Below are positions 35,739 through 45,777 of a DNA stretch of 64,000 bases, piece by piece; the first letter of the stretch is position 1; every line of letters begins with the position of its first letter. This stretch comes from UBA3537 sp038138145 (GTDB lineage: Bacteria > Bacteroidota > Bacteroidia > Flavobacteriales > Flavobacteriaceae): NCBI GenBank assembly GCA_038138145.1, contig JAYQDD010000006.1, positions 62,001 through 126,000 of the forward strand, given 5' to 3'. Below the pieces are notes generated by a model that worked only from the letters and a program-made list of their open reading frames with translations, made no database searches and was not told the origin of the DNA. Made by a program: the position numbers and the translations under genes.

Positions 35739-36851
35739 TCAGCTCAGCGCTTTAAACACCGCTTTAGCCACCTTTTGGCTGGCACCGGGGCCACCCAGTT
35801 GTTGTTCTAAGGCAGTATATTCGGTATGTAACTGTTGTTGGGTTTTGGGGTCTAAAATATGCTTTAGTTCTGCGGTAAGGCGTTTTGTATTCAGGTCATT
35901 TTGGATCAATTCGCAGACCACTTCACGGTTCATAATAAGGTTCACTAAAGAAATATAATCGAGCTTTACCAACTGTTTTCCAATCTGGTAGGACAACCAA
36001 CTGGATTTATAGCACACCACTTGGGGTACCTTAAATAAAGCCGTTTCCAAAGTGGCTGTTCCCGAAGTGACCAAAGCTGCATCGGCTATACTAAGCAAGT
36101 CGTAAGTGGCATTGCGCACCAATTTGATGTTTTTGTTTTTAATGAATTTTTGGTAAAATCCTTTGGGCTGGCTCGGTGCACCCGCAATCACAAATTGGTA
36201 CTCAGGAAAGGCATCAATGACAGACAACATGACACGAAGCATTTTTTTAATTTCTTGTTGGCGACTTCCGGGAAGTAGAGCTACAATGGGTTGGTCGGAC
36301 AGTCCGTATGTTTTTCTCAAGGTTTTAGCATCTACTTTTTGGCGGTTGGCAATCGCATCAATTAGCGGGTGGCCTACAAAGGTCACAGGCATTTGGTGTT
36401 TATCTTCGTAAAACGTTTTTTCAAACGGTAAAATCACATACATTTTGTCAATAGTACGTTTGATCTGATGAATACGGTTTTCTTTCCATGCCCATAGTTG
36501 TGGCGAAATATAATAGTGCGTTTTAAAATTTTGGCTTTTGGCCCATTTGGCAATACGCATATTAAACCCAGGGTAATCAATAAAAATCAACACATCGGGT
36601 TGAAAATCCGCGATATCTTGTTTACAAAAGCTAATATTTTTAAGAATCGTGCGGAGGTTTAAAAGAACTTCCAAAAAGCCCATAAACGCCAATTCTTTAT
36701 AGTGCTTGACCAATGTGCCTCCGGCAGCTTGCATCAAATCACCACCCCAAACACGACATTCGGCCTGCGCATCTACTTTTTGTAATGCTTTGATGAGGTT
36801 TGCGCCATGCAAATCTCCTGATGCTTCCCCTGCTATGATATAGTACTTCAT
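35739..36851 (-). CDS. lpxB: Lipid-A-disaccharide synthase
   Basis: This 370-residue glycosyltransferase joins UDP-2,3-diacylglucosamine with lipid X to make lipid A disaccharide at the inner membrane. Family features include the start YYIIAGEASGDLHGANLI, YYISPQLWAWKENRI and ALLPGSRQQEI, followed by LVTSGTATLETAL. It lies between a small membrane protein gene (4 bases upstream) and comEC. Confidence 0.96.
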   Translation of the reverse strand: MKYYIIAGEASGDLHGANLIKALQKVDAQAECRVWGGDLMQAAGGTLVKHYKELAFMGFLEVLLNLRTILKNISFCKQDIADFQPDVLIFIDYPGFNMRIAKWAKSQNFKTHYYISPQLWAWKENRIHQIKRTIDKMYVILPFEKTFYEDKHQMPVTFVGHPLIDAIANRQKVDAKTLRKTYGLSDQPIVALLPGSRQQEIKKMLRVMLSVIDAFPEYQFVIAGAPSQPKGFYQKFIKNKNIKLVRNATYDLLSIADAALVTSGTATLETALFKVPQVVCYKSSWLSYQIGKQLVKLDYISLVNLIMNREVVCELIQNDLNTKRLTAELKHILDPKTQQQLHTEYTALEQQLGGPGASQKVAKAVFKALS

Positions 36852-36854
36852 CGG

Positions 36855-37148
36855 TTAGAGCTTAATGATAAATGTGATGAGTGCCATAAAAATTGTAGCG
36901 ATCAATACCCCTGCGGCATAGGCATCTTTTTTCTTTCGAATAAAATAAAAAAAGCAAATAAGATTCAACAATGCGGCGAGACTAATAAGTTTACCCAAAA
37001 AATTTTCGGCATGGGCGGCTTCTAAAACGCTCAAAAATCCATCGTTTCTTCCAGAGGATTTGGCCATAGTCATTGCGACCACAAAGAGCCCTAAACCATT
37101 GGCCAAAATTCCAATGATAAATCCTTTAAAAATTTGAATCTTATCCAT
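36855..37148 (-). CDS. Small membrane protein between surE and lpxB
   Basis: This 97-residue protein has about three predicted membrane helices (residues 8-28, 50-68 and 75-95). It overlaps the end of surE by 8 bases and ends 4 bases before lpxB, so it is surely part of the same transcript. It has no recognised function; the context suggests an envelope role. Confidence 0.72.
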   Translation of the reverse strand: MDKIQIFKGFIIGILANGLGLFVVAMTMAKSSGRNDGFLSVLEAAHAENFLGKLISLAALLNLICFFYFIRKKKDAYAAGVLIATIFMALITFIIKL

Positions 37149-37908
37149 TGAGCTTCCAATTGTTGAGTTCTTGAATATAGTAATGTGCTGTTAGGTCGAA
37201 CTGTACGGGAACTACAGAAACATAACCCTGTTCAAGCGCCCATTCGTCGGTGTCTTCGCCATGATCTTGATTGATAAATTCTCCGGTGAGCCAATAATAA
37301 TCACGTCCCATAGGACTTCGGCGTTTGTCAAATTTTTCAACCCAATTGGCATTGGCCTGACGGCAAATTTTAGTTCCTTTTATCGTTTTGTTGGGGAAGT
37401 TTACATTTAGAATGATGCCTTTTTGTAGGCCATTTTCCAAAACGTTTTGGCAAATCGTTTCAATGTATTGCTCTGTAGGGCCAAAATCGGCATCCCAGTT
37501 GTAATTCAACAAAGAAAAACCAATGGCAGGAATCCCTTCCATACCGGCTTCGATAGCCGCACTCATCGTCCCCGAATAAATGACATTGATGGAAGAATTT
37601 GAACCATGATTGATGCCCGAAACACACAAATCTGGTTTTCTGTCCAGAAGTTCGTGAACAGCTAGTTTTACACAATCGGCAGGAGTACCAGAGGTGCTGT
37701 ATTCTTTTTGAGGGCCATTGTCAATATGTTCTTCTCTACAATACAAGGTGTCGTTAATGGTTATGGCATGCCCCATACCACTTTGCGGACTGTCTGGTGC
37801 AACCACTACGACATCACCAATACGGTTCATAACTTTGATTAATGTTCTAATTCCCGGAGCAGTAATTCCATCGTCATTGGTGACCAGAATGAGTGGTTTT
37901 TTTGACAT
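37141..37908 (-). CDS. surE: 5'/3'-nucleotidase SurE
   Basis: This 255-residue phosphatase acts on nucleoside monophosphates. The metal-binding start ILVTNDDGITAPGI contains the Asp pair, and SGINHGSNSSINVIYSGTMSAA is the second family signature. It is the first gene of the leftward block surE - membrane protein - lpxB - comEC. The 151-base spacer upstream is shared with the divergent processing protease. Confidence 0.95.
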   Translation of the reverse strand: MSKKPLILVTNDDGITAPGIRTLIKVMNRIGDVVVVAPDSPQSGMGHAITINDTLYCREEHIDNGPQKEYSTSGTPADCVKLAVHELLDRKPDLCVSGINHGSNSSINVIYSGTMSAAIEAGMEGIPAIGFSLLNYNWDADFGPTEQYIETICQNVLENGLQKGIILNVNFPNKTIKGTKICRQANANWVEKFDKRRSPMGRDYYWLTGEFINQDHGEDTDEWALEQGYVSVVPVQFDLTAHYYIQELNNWKLNG

Positions 37909-38059
37909 ATTTTCTTTGTTTTCCTCTACAAAAGTAAGTATTTTGTTGGGGATTACTCATTTTTGAGTGCTTTAACAAAAAATTATGCGTTGTGAAGCCC
38001 TCGATTTTATAATTTTCTGTTATTTTGGGAACGAATTTTGATCAATATTACTCAAGTCT

Positions 38060-40174
38060 ATGAAACATATTAATATTTTCCTGTTGTCCGTTTTTGTCGC
38101 ATTCGCATCTTGTAGCTTTACGACCAAAACCTTTGATAATCCTGACAAGGATAAACTTTTAATGCAATTGGTCACCTATTTGCTTGAACAAGGTCATTTT
38201 CAACCCAAAGATTTTAATGATGAATTTTCTGAAGAAGTATATACACGCTTTTTAAAAACTGTAGATCCCTACAAACATTATTTTTACCGTTCGGACATCA
38301 AAGAATTTGAAGCGTACAAAACGGATTTAGATGATCAAATTAAAAACTATGATGTGCAGTTTTTCAACCTTGTTTATGAACGTTTGACGCAAAGAATAGA
38401 GGAGTCCAAAGCGGTGTATTCGGATGTTTTAGCCCAACCATTTAATTATGATTTAGACGAAACATATCAGTCTGATACCGATCAATTTGACTATGTATCC
38501 TCCAAAAAAGAGATGACAGACCGTTGGCGTAAGCAGCTAAAATTCAGCACATTAACGAATTACCATGATTTGTTGTCCGACAATGAAACTGAAGAAGGAG
38601 AACAAGAAAAAACGAAAACTCAACTTGAAAAAGAAGCACGAGACGCAACACTAAAAAACTTGCAAGAAGTGTCGGTCTATTTTGATGACATGAGACGCGA
38701 CGACTGGCTTTCGATGTACATCAATGCCATTTCAGAGTCTTTTGATCCACATACCTATTATTTCGCGCCACAAGCCAAAGATCGCTTTGACGCAGAAATG
38801 TCTGGAAAATACGAAGGTATTGGCGCAAGACTTCAGAAAAAAATGGACAAAATCAGCATCACTGAATTAATCTCAGGAGGTTCTGCTTGGCGACAAAACA
38901 AACTTCAAGTCGGCGACATCATTCTGAAAGTACGCCAAGAAGACGAAGAAGAAGCGGTTAGTATTGTAGGCATGCGTTTGGACGATGCCGTCAAACTCAT
39001 CAAAGGCCCAAAAGGAACAAATGTGATTTTAACCCTAAAAAGAGTTGATGGAACTATTGAAGATTTGACCATTCCAAGAGATGAAATCGAGTTGGAAGAA
39101 ACTTATGCAAAATCGAGTATTGTTGAAAAAGACAATTACAAATTTGGGATTATTAATTTACCTAAGTTTTATATTGATTTTCAAGATGTCAACAGCAGAA
39201 ACTCCACCACTGATGTCAAAAGAGAAATCGAACGTCTGAAGGCAGAGGGCATGGAAGGTTTGGTTTTGGATTTGCGCAACAATGGGGGAGGTTCCCTCAA
39301 AACAGCCGTAGAAATTGGTGGTTTATTCATCGAGGAAGGCCCTATTGTTCAGGTTCGTTCTACTGGTGAAGATCGACAGGTATTGAAAGATAGAGACCCA
39401 AGTGTCACTTGGGATGGGCCATTAGTGATATTGGTCAATGAATTTTCTGCATCAGCCTCAGAAATTTTGGCTGCAGCTATGCAAGATTATAAGCGTGCAA
39501 TTGTTATTGGCAGCAAACAAACCTATGGAAAAGGCACGGTTCAAAATGTCATAGACCTTAACCGAATGATTCGCAACAACACCAGTGGCGATATGGGTGC
39601 ATTTAAATTTACAACCCAAAAATATTACCGTATCAATGGGGGTTCAACGCAGCTCGAAGGTGTCAAAAGTGACGTTGTCGTTCCAGACCGCTACAGTTAT
39701 ATCGATTTGGGTGAAAAAGATCAAGACAATCCATTGTCATGGGATGAAATTCAACCCGCTTCATATAAGCTTTGGGAAAGTTCTATTGATTATGAAACTA
39801 CAGTCAAAAGAAGTAAAGAGCGTATGAATAACAGCCCCGAAATAAAACTTATAGATGAAAATGCGCAGTGGATCAAAAAAGTTCGTTCAAAAAATATTTA
39901 CAGTTTAAAGTACAGTGATTATGATGCAGATTTGAAGAACAATGAAAAGGAATCTGAGCGCTTTGATGCACTTTCTGATTACACCACAAATTTATCATTC
40001 GAATCTTTACCCTATGAAAAACCAATCATGGAGGCCGACTCCATTTTTAGAATCAAACGAGAGCGCTGGCATCAATCACTCAGTAAAGATATCTACATGG
40101 ACGAAGCCCTTAATGTTTTGACCGATTTGAACAAAATGTTTAAAGTAAACAAGCTTTCTGTACTTAAAAATTAA
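38060..40174 (+). CDS. C-terminal processing peptidase (S41, Tsp/Prc type), lipoprotein
   Basis: This 704-residue protease has a lipobox (FVAFASCSF) and the Tsp/Prc layout: an N-terminal helical domain, a PDZ domain around residues 250-340 (GIGARLQKKMDKI), the S41 catalytic domain and a C-terminal extension. The catalytic Ser is in NEFSASASEI near residue 465 and the Lys in QTYGKGTVQ near residue 490. It trims or degrades envelope proteins from their C-termini. The ABC permease gene follows 8 bases later. Confidence 0.94.
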   Translation: MKHINIFLLSVFVAFASCSFTTKTFDNPDKDKLLMQLVTYLLEQGHFQPKDFNDEFSEEVYTRFLKTVDPYKHYFYRSDIKEFEAYKTDLDDQIKNYDVQFFNLVYERLTQRIEESKAVYSDVLAQPFNYDLDETYQSDTDQFDYVSSKKEMTDRWRKQLKFSTLTNYHDLLSDNETEEGEQEKTKTQLEKEARDATLKNLQEVSVYFDDMRRDDWLSMYINAISESFDPHTYYFAPQAKDRFDAEMSGKYEGIGARLQKKMDKISITELISGGSAWRQNKLQVGDIILKVRQEDEEEAVSIVGMRLDDAVKLIKGPKGTNVILTLKRVDGTIEDLTIPRDEIELEETYAKSSIVEKDNYKFGIINLPKFYIDFQDVNSRNSTTDVKREIERLKAEGMEGLVLDLRNNGGGSLKTAVEIGGLFIEEGPIVQVRSTGEDRQVLKDRDPSVTWDGPLVILVNEFSASASEILAAAMQDYKRAIVIGSKQTYGKGTVQNVIDLNRMIRNNTSGDMGAFKFTTQKYYRINGGSTQLEGVKSDVVVPDRYSYIDLGEKDQDNPLSWDEIQPASYKLWESSIDYETTVKRSKERMNNSPEIKLIDENAQWIKKVRSKNIYSLKYSDYDADLKNNEKESERFDALSDYTTNLSFESLPYEKPIMEADSIFRIKRERWHQSLSKDIYMDEALNVLTDLNKMFKVNKLSVLKN

Positions 40175-40182
40175 GTTTAACT

Positions 40183-41259
40183 ATGCAGGGATTAACGGCA
40201 TTGGCGCTCCAAAAATTTAAACAGAGTTATTTGGGTGTAGCGAGTGTGTGTTTCATTCTCTTTGTAGGATTAATCTCTATTTTCGCTTACGTCTTTTCAC
40301 CTGATAATACTCAATATGCCAATCAAATGCATGTGAGCATTCATTCAAAACCACCAGGTTTTGCCGTGCCCATGTTGGTGATACCCAATCCTGAAAAAAA
40401 TCATCAAAATAAACTCAACCAACTCTTTTTTGGCTCTAAATTTCCCAATAGAGAGTTGCCTATTTCTTCATACAGAATTGAAGGTAAAAAATTGATTTAT
40501 ACGCCCTACGAAGCCAAAGATATTGAAGGATTAGAACAGTCAGTAGACTATTTTAAAACGCCAAAACCCTATGTAGTTTCAAAGACATTTCATTTGGGTA
40601 CAGACAATTATGGCAGAGATGTTTTGAGTCGGGTTTTGGTGGGTGCACGGATATCTTTTTTTATTGGATTTGTGGCGGTTTTTATTTCTCTAATTATAGG
40701 TGTTTTTTTGGGGAGTATTTCGGGCTATTTCGGTGGAAAAATTGATAATCTGGTCATGTTCCTCATCAATGTGACCTGGTCTATTCCTACTTTATTGTTG
40801 GTTATTGCTATTACTCTGGCACTTGGAAAAGGGTATTGGCAAGTTTTTATTGCTGTAGGCCTCACCATGTGGGTAGAGGTCGCGCGTGTTGTTCGAGGGG
40901 AAGTCATGAGTGTCAAAGAACAACAATATATAACCGCAGCTCGAGCGTTGGGCTACACAAATTTCAGAATAATTTTCAAGCACATTTTGCCTAATATTAT
41001 GGCACCAGTAATTGTTATTTCAGCGGCCAATTTTGCTGCTGCGATTCTTATCGAAAGTGGCCTGAGTTTTCTAGGGATTGGTGCTCAACCACCCATGGCA
41101 AGTTGGGGTGCCATGATCAAGACGCACTACAATGCTATAGTTTTGGGGCAACCTTATCTCGCTATAATTCCAGGGTTGTGCATCATGAGTCTGGTGATGG
41201 CTTTCATGTTGATGGGCAACACTTTACGTGAAGCATTGGACGTCAAGGCAACATCCTAA
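40183..41259 (+). CDS. ABC transporter permease of the DppC/OppC type
   Basis: This 358-residue inner-membrane protein has the N-terminal OppC-like region and about six membrane helices. The EAA loop EQQYITAARALGYTNFRIIFKHILPN contacts the ATPase. The insert at about residues 45-130 is longer than in E. coli DppC. It probably belongs to a peptide or oligopeptide importer, but no partner permease, ATPase or binding protein adjoins it. Its 3' end overlaps the convergent DUF4136 gene by 4 bases. Confidence 0.88.
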   Translation: MQGLTALALQKFKQSYLGVASVCFILFVGLISIFAYVFSPDNTQYANQMHVSIHSKPPGFAVPMLVIPNPEKNHQNKLNQLFFGSKFPNRELPISSYRIEGKKLIYTPYEAKDIEGLEQSVDYFKTPKPYVVSKTFHLGTDNYGRDVLSRVLVGARISFFIGFVAVFISLIIGVFLGSISGYFGGKIDNLVMFLINVTWSIPTLLLVIAITLALGKGYWQVFIAVGLTMWVEVARVVRGEVMSVKEQQYITAARALGYTNFRIIFKHILPNIMAPVIVISAANFAAAILIESGLSFLGIGAQPPMASWGAMIKTHYNAIVLGQPYLAIIPGLCIMSLVMAFMLMGNTLREALDVKATS

Positions 41260-41798
41260 TTTTTTTGTTGCGGCGGATATTTTGAAAGAATTGAAGACAC
41301 AAATTTTTTGATGCGTTCAGCTTTACGTTCCATATTTGAACTCAAATACCCATGACCAACGCCTTGCCAAACCAGTTCTTTTTTTTGTGCATCTATCAAA
41401 TCTATAAATAGAGTTCCACGAGTAGAGTTAGTGACGTTGGTGTTGTTCCATCCCATCATCATTGGATTCCATCCCCAGCCCCAACCCCAGCCATACATGC
41501 CAAAGTTGTTGTTGTATACATTCACTTCTTGGCGTTCTTTGGTAAAAATATTTATCAATAAATCAGGTGTTTTGGACTTTGCAAACCCCTTTGCCAAGAG
41601 TTCGGATTCTATGGCGCGTAAAATTCTACGTTTGTCCAAATCACTAATTTTTGCTTTGTCAATACCATCTTTAAAAAAGGCAAACGTTTTGTAGGTTTCA
41701 AAGTTAGCAGAACGGTCATAATCTGCCGCAACACGCACAGAATCGCAAGAAATTAGTGTAAATAACAGAAAAGCAAGCGGTAAAATGTGTTTTTTCAT
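41256..41798 (-). CDS. DUF4136-domain lipoprotein
   Basis: Starting at ATG 41798 (MKKHILPLAFLLFTLISCDS) the protein has 180 residues and a clear lipobox LISC; an upstream ATG at 41843 would hide the signal. The body fits the DUF4136 family (ADYDRSANFETYKTFAFF and LFIDLIDAQKKELVWQG). A run of GWGWGWGW lies in the middle. The function is unknown; members are envelope lipoproteins. Confidence 0.82.
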   Translation of the reverse strand: MKKHILPLAFLLFTLISCDSVRVAADYDRSANFETYKTFAFFKDGIDKAKISDLDKRRILRAIESELLAKGFAKSKTPDLLINIFTKERQEVNVYNNNFGMYGWGWGWGWNPMMMGWNNTNVTNSTRGTLFIDLIDAQKKELVWQGVGHGYLSSNMERKAERIKKFVSSILSKYPPQQKN

Positions 41799-41817
41799 AA
41801 TGATGTAATTTAATTTG

Positions 41818-43827
41818 TTAAATCTGATCAAAAAGCGTGTCATCTACGTTGTTTGGAAGGGTAACCTTCAAGTTTGGTTCTTGTTGCATGGCTCTTTTTA
41901 TAGCAAAAGTAGCGCCTTTATTTCGTGCCCAATTTCGTCTAGAAATGCCATTATTTACATCCCAAAACAACATCGATTTTAAACGTTTTTCAGCTTCTTT
42001 AGAACCATCAAGAACCATACCAAACCCACCATTAATGACTTCACCCCATCCCACTCCACCGCCATTATGAATGCTTACCCATGTGGCACCTCTAAAGCTA
42101 TCGCCAATGACATTGTGGATGGCCATATCGGCTGTAAATTTTGAGCCATCATAAATATTGCTTGTTTCTCGATACGGGGAATCAGTACCGGAAACGTCGT
42201 GGTGATCACGTCCTAAAACAATTGGGCCAATTTCACCATTGGCAATTGCAGTATTAAACGCTTCAGCAATTTTTATTCGACCTTCCGCATCAGCATATAA
42301 AATACGGGCTTGTGATCCTACAACAAGATTGTTTTTTTGAGCACCTTTAATCCATTGAATATTATCGTTCATTTGCTGTTGAATTTCTGAAGGAGCAGTT
42401 GCTTGTATACGTTCAAGAACTTCACATGCAATGGCATCTGTTTTAGCTAAATCTTTTTCATATCCACTGGCACAAACCCAACGGAAAGGGCCAAAACCAT
42501 AGTCAAAACACATAGGTCCCATAATATCTTGCACATAGCTTGGATAGATGAAATCTTCGCCATTGGCTTTTAAAATATCAGCGCCAGCTCTTGATGCTTC
42601 CAATAAAAAGGCATTCCCATAATCAAAAAAGTAAGTTCCTTTTTGGGTGTGTTTTTTGATGATTTCTGCATGACGAATCAAGCTTTTTTGTACGATTTGT
42701 TTAAATTCTTTAGGATGATTTCGCATCATTTCATTGGCATCATCAAAAGCTAAACCAACAGGGTAATAACCTCCTGCCCATGGATTATGTAAAGATGTTT
42801 GATCGCTTCCTAATTCAATGAAAATATCAGCTTCGTAAAAAGCTTCCCAAACGTCGATTACATTCCCTTGGTAGGCAATAGAAACCACTTCTTTTTTTTC
42901 TTTTGCAACTTCAACCCGTTCTACAAGCTTATCTATTTCATAGAGTACTTCATCGACCCAACCTTGTTGGTATCTTGTTTGTGTAGCTTTGGGGTTTACT
43001 TCGGCACAAATGGTGATACATCCAGCAATGTTCCCTGCTTTGGGCTGTGCGCCACTCATACCGCCCAAACCAGCAGTGAGGAAAATATGGCCCCGTGGTG
43101 ATTTATTTATTTTTCTAAAAGCATTCAATACGGTAATAGTTGTGCCATGAACAATGCCTTGTGGACCAATATACATATAACTTCCTGCAGTCATTTGACC
43201 AAATTGAGTAACACCTAATGCATTAAATTTTTCCCAATCATCGGGCTGAGAATAATTTGGAATCATCATTCCGTTGGTGACCACAACTCTTGGTGCATTT
43301 TTATGCGAAGGAAAAAGCCCCATAGGGTGACCAGAATACATGACCAAGGTTTGTTCGTCGTTCATTTCGGACAAATATTTCATGGTCAATCGGTACTGCG
43401 CCCAATTTGAAAAAACGGCACCATTTCCACCATAGGTAATCAATTCGTGCGGGTGTTGCGCCACAGCATCGTCCAAATTATTTTGAATCATCAACATGAT
43501 GGCTGCTGCTTGTCTGCTTTTCGCAGGATATTCGTCTATTGGACGTGCATAAATTTTGTGATGGGGTCGAAAACGGTACATATAAATTCGTCCGTACTCA
43601 TCCAATTCATTTTTAAATTCTTTAATGAGCACAGGATGAAATTTTTTATCAAAATAACGCAACGCATTTCTGAGGGCTAGTTTTTGTTCTTCAGCATTTA
43701 GGATGGCCTTGCGCTTTGGCGCATGATTGTAAGAAGGGTCAAAAGGTCTTAGTGGAGGTAATTCTTTGGGAATTCCTTCTAAAATCTCGTCTTTAAAAGT
43801 ATTTAAATTCGGTGTCATGGGCATCAA
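41818..43827 (-). CDS. hutU: Urocanate hydratase
   Basis: This 669-residue cytoplasmic enzyme converts urocanate to imidazolonepropionate in histidine breakdown, using bound NAD. Signatures include TYGGNGAVFSNWAQYR, TAGLGGMSGAQPKA and IHNGGGVGWGEVINGGFGM. It is longer than the 555-residue proteobacterial type, as usual in Bacteroidota. The start ATG overlaps the stop of the upstream small gene (ATGA). No other hut genes are in the window. Confidence 0.95.
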   Translation of the reverse strand: MMPMTPNLNTFKDEILEGIPKELPPLRPFDPSYNHAPKRKAILNAEEQKLALRNALRYFDKKFHPVLIKEFKNELDEYGRIYMYRFRPHHKIYARPIDEYPAKSRQAAAIMLMIQNNLDDAVAQHPHELITYGGNGAVFSNWAQYRLTMKYLSEMNDEQTLVMYSGHPMGLFPSHKNAPRVVVTNGMMIPNYSQPDDWEKFNALGVTQFGQMTAGSYMYIGPQGIVHGTTITVLNAFRKINKSPRGHIFLTAGLGGMSGAQPKAGNIAGCITICAEVNPKATQTRYQQGWVDEVLYEIDKLVERVEVAKEKKEVVSIAYQGNVIDVWEAFYEADIFIELGSDQTSLHNPWAGGYYPVGLAFDDANEMMRNHPKEFKQIVQKSLIRHAEIIKKHTQKGTYFFDYGNAFLLEASRAGADILKANGEDFIYPSYVQDIMGPMCFDYGFGPFRWVCASGYEKDLAKTDAIACEVLERIQATAPSEIQQQMNDNIQWIKGAQKNNLVVGSQARILYADAEGRIKIAEAFNTAIANGEIGPIVLGRDHHDVSGTDSPYRETSNIYDGSKFTADMAIHNVIGDSFRGATWVSIHNGGGVGWGEVINGGFGMVLDGSKEAEKRLKSMLFWDVNNGISRRNWARNKGATFAIKRAMQQEPNLKVTLPNNVDDTLFDQI

Positions 43828-43985
43828 TTTTTTATTTTTTTGGAGGTGTTAAATCCATAAGGACAATGTCTGCAATTGCTTTCACAACAATATCCGCGTT
43901 TCAAATGATATTGTTCTGTAAAACACCGATATCCTTCTGGAGTCCAATAAAAATCACCTTCTTCTATGGGTATTCTTTTGTTCAT
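43824..43985 (-). CDS. DUF5522-type small Cys-rich protein
   Basis: Starting at ATG 43985 the protein has 53 residues; an upstream ATG at 44012 would add a poor extension. It has the compact motif GYCCESNCRHCPYG, with four Cys that could bind a metal, and PEGYRCFTEQYHLKRG before it. It matches the DUF5522 type of small proteins. Its stop overlaps the hutU start, so they are translationally coupled. Confidence 0.78.
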   Translation of the reverse strand: MNKRIPIEEGDFYWTPEGYRCFTEQYHLKRGYCCESNCRHCPYGFNTSKKIKN

Positions 43986-44114
43986 TTCTAACAAATATAG
44001 TGTAAATTTCAAAGAACATTGATGCGCTTATTTTACAAACAAATAGAATTTTTCAGCTATGGTCAAATGCTTTAAAGATTTGTATTTTTACATTTTAAGC
44101 ACTTTACATATTTA

Positions 44115-45005
44115 ATGCTCGACACACGACAGATTGAAAATATAAAATTAACAGCTCAACTTTCTTTGAAACCAGAGTTTAGAATTCACCCTACGGTTTC
44201 TGGAAATAAGTACAGAAAACTGAAGTATAACATTCAAGCCGTGCTTGATGGTAATTTTCAGGGGATATTGACTTTTGGCGGAGCATTTTCAAATCATATC
44301 GCTGCAACTGCAGCTGTAGGCAAAGACCTAAATATTCCTACAGTGGGAATTATTCGTGGAGAAGAATTGACTAGGGGTATGGATTCTAATCCAACACTTT
44401 CGTACGCAAAAGCTTGTGGGATGCATTTAGAATTTATAAGTCGTGCTGCCTACCGACAAAAAACTGAGGATTCATTTCTTGATAGTTTTAAAAAAAAATA
44501 CCCCAAATTTTATATCATCCCAGAAGGGGGTACCAACGCATTGGCCATAGATGGGTGTAGAGAGATTTTGACTGAAGCCGATCATGAGTTTGATGTCATT
44601 TGTTGTGCTGTGGGTACTGGAGGAACCATCTCTGGCTTGATTAATTCTAGTCTTCCTCATCAAAAAATAATTGGATTTCCTGCTCTAAAAGGCACATTTT
44701 TAAGGGAAGATATTTGTAAATTTGCACAACAATCCAATTGGGATTTATGTCATGAATACCATTTTGGTGGATATGCAAAAGTGAATTTGGAGTTGATTCA
44801 ATTTATCAATAAGTTTAAACAAGAATTTGAACTTCCTTTGGATCCAATTTATACAGGAAAAATGATGTTTGGAATTTTTGATTTGATTCAAAAAGGATTT
44901 TTTTCAAAATCTGAAAAAATATTAGCAATTCACACTGGTGGATTGCAGGGAATAGAAGGCATGAATCATTATTTAAAGAAACACAATTTAGAGTTAATCG
45001 CATGA
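44115..45005 (+). CDS. PLP-dependent ACC deaminase/D-cysteine desulfhydrase family protein
   Basis: This 296-residue cytoplasmic enzyme of the fold type II PLP family has the cofactor Lys in SGNKYRKLKYN near residue 35 and the FGGAFSNHIAATA motif. The Gly-rich AVGTGGTISGL binds the cofactor phosphate. Members deaminate 1-aminocyclopropane-1-carboxylate or degrade D-cysteine; the choice is not clear here, and D-cysteine desulfhydrase-like activity is more likely outside plant associates. Its last bases overlap the next gene (ATGA). Confidence 0.83.
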   Translation: MLDTRQIENIKLTAQLSLKPEFRIHPTVSGNKYRKLKYNIQAVLDGNFQGILTFGGAFSNHIAATAAVGKDLNIPTVGIIRGEELTRGMDSNPTLSYAKACGMHLEFISRAAYRQKTEDSFLDSFKKKYPKFYIIPEGGTNALAIDGCREILTEADHEFDVICCAVGTGGTISGLINSSLPHQKIIGFPALKGTFLREDICKFAQQSNWDLCHEYHFGGYAKVNLELIQFINKFKQEFELPLDPIYTGKMMFGIFDLIQKGFFSKSEKILAIHTGGLQGIEGMNHYLKKHNLELIA

Positions 45006-45772
45006 GACGCATTGTAGTACTGATTTTGTTAGGCATGATTTTGTCCAGCTGTGGTGCTCGAAAAAGAGCAAACCAAAAAAACCGGGTTGATGTTAAAATC
45101 AATACCTCTCAACTTCCTGAAACCCCTTCAGTAGTCATTTCACCAACTTACAATTCTACTGAGGATTATATTACTTTTTTTAGGGCAGTCGCTATCCATG
45201 AAATGAAACTTTATGGAATTCCTGCTAGCATTACTTTGGCACAAGGGATTTTGGAATCTGGTTCTGGGAAAGGGCGCTTGGCTAGAGAAGCTAACAATCA
45301 TTTTGGGATCAAATGTCATGATTGGAAAGGACCTCGAATTTACCACGATGATGATCGAGCACAAGAGTGTTTTAGAAAATATAATGACCCTAATCAATCG
45401 TATAGAGACCATTCTTTATTTCTTGCCAAAAGAAAGCGTTACGCAAATTTGTTTAAATACAAGCCCACAAATTATAAAGCATGGGCAAAAGGATTGAAAA
45501 AGGCAGGTTATGCTACGGACCCAAAGTACCCTCAAAAGCTGATCAGTTTAATCGAACGCTACAAATTGTACCGTTATGATATCTTTGACAAAAAAGCCAA
45601 AAATAAAAATAATCAACAGCAAATAGCAGAAACGCATATTGTTCAAAAAGGAGACACACTGTATTCGATTTCAAAACGCTACAATACTACTGTGGAACGT
45701 TTAAAATCTGTTAACAAACTCAATTCCAATGAATTAAACATTGGGCAAGCACTTATCATTAGACCAAATTAA
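45002..45772 (+). CDS. Glucosaminidase with C-terminal LysM domain, lipoprotein
   Basis: This 256-residue exported cell-wall hydrolase has a lipobox (GMILSSCGA). The GH73-type glucosaminidase domain has the catalytic Glu in ASITLAQGILESGSGKG and continues to NHFGIKCHDW. A LysM domain (HIVQKGDTLYSISKRYNTT) at residues 210-256 binds peptidoglycan. It cleaves glycan chains between GlcNAc and MurNAc. It overlaps the PLP enzyme gene by 4 bases and precedes hemL by 5. Confidence 0.93.
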   Translation: MRRIVVLILLGMILSSCGARKRANQKNRVDVKINTSQLPETPSVVISPTYNSTEDYITFFRAVAIHEMKLYGIPASITLAQGILESGSGKGRLAREANNHFGIKCHDWKGPRIYHDDDRAQECFRKYNDPNQSYRDHSLFLAKRKRYANLFKYKPTNYKAWAKGLKKAGYATDPKYPQKLISLIERYKLYRYDIFDKKAKNKNNQQQIAETHIVQKGDTLYSISKRYNTTVERLKSVNKLNSNELNIGQALIIRPN

Positions 45773-45777
45773 ACCTT

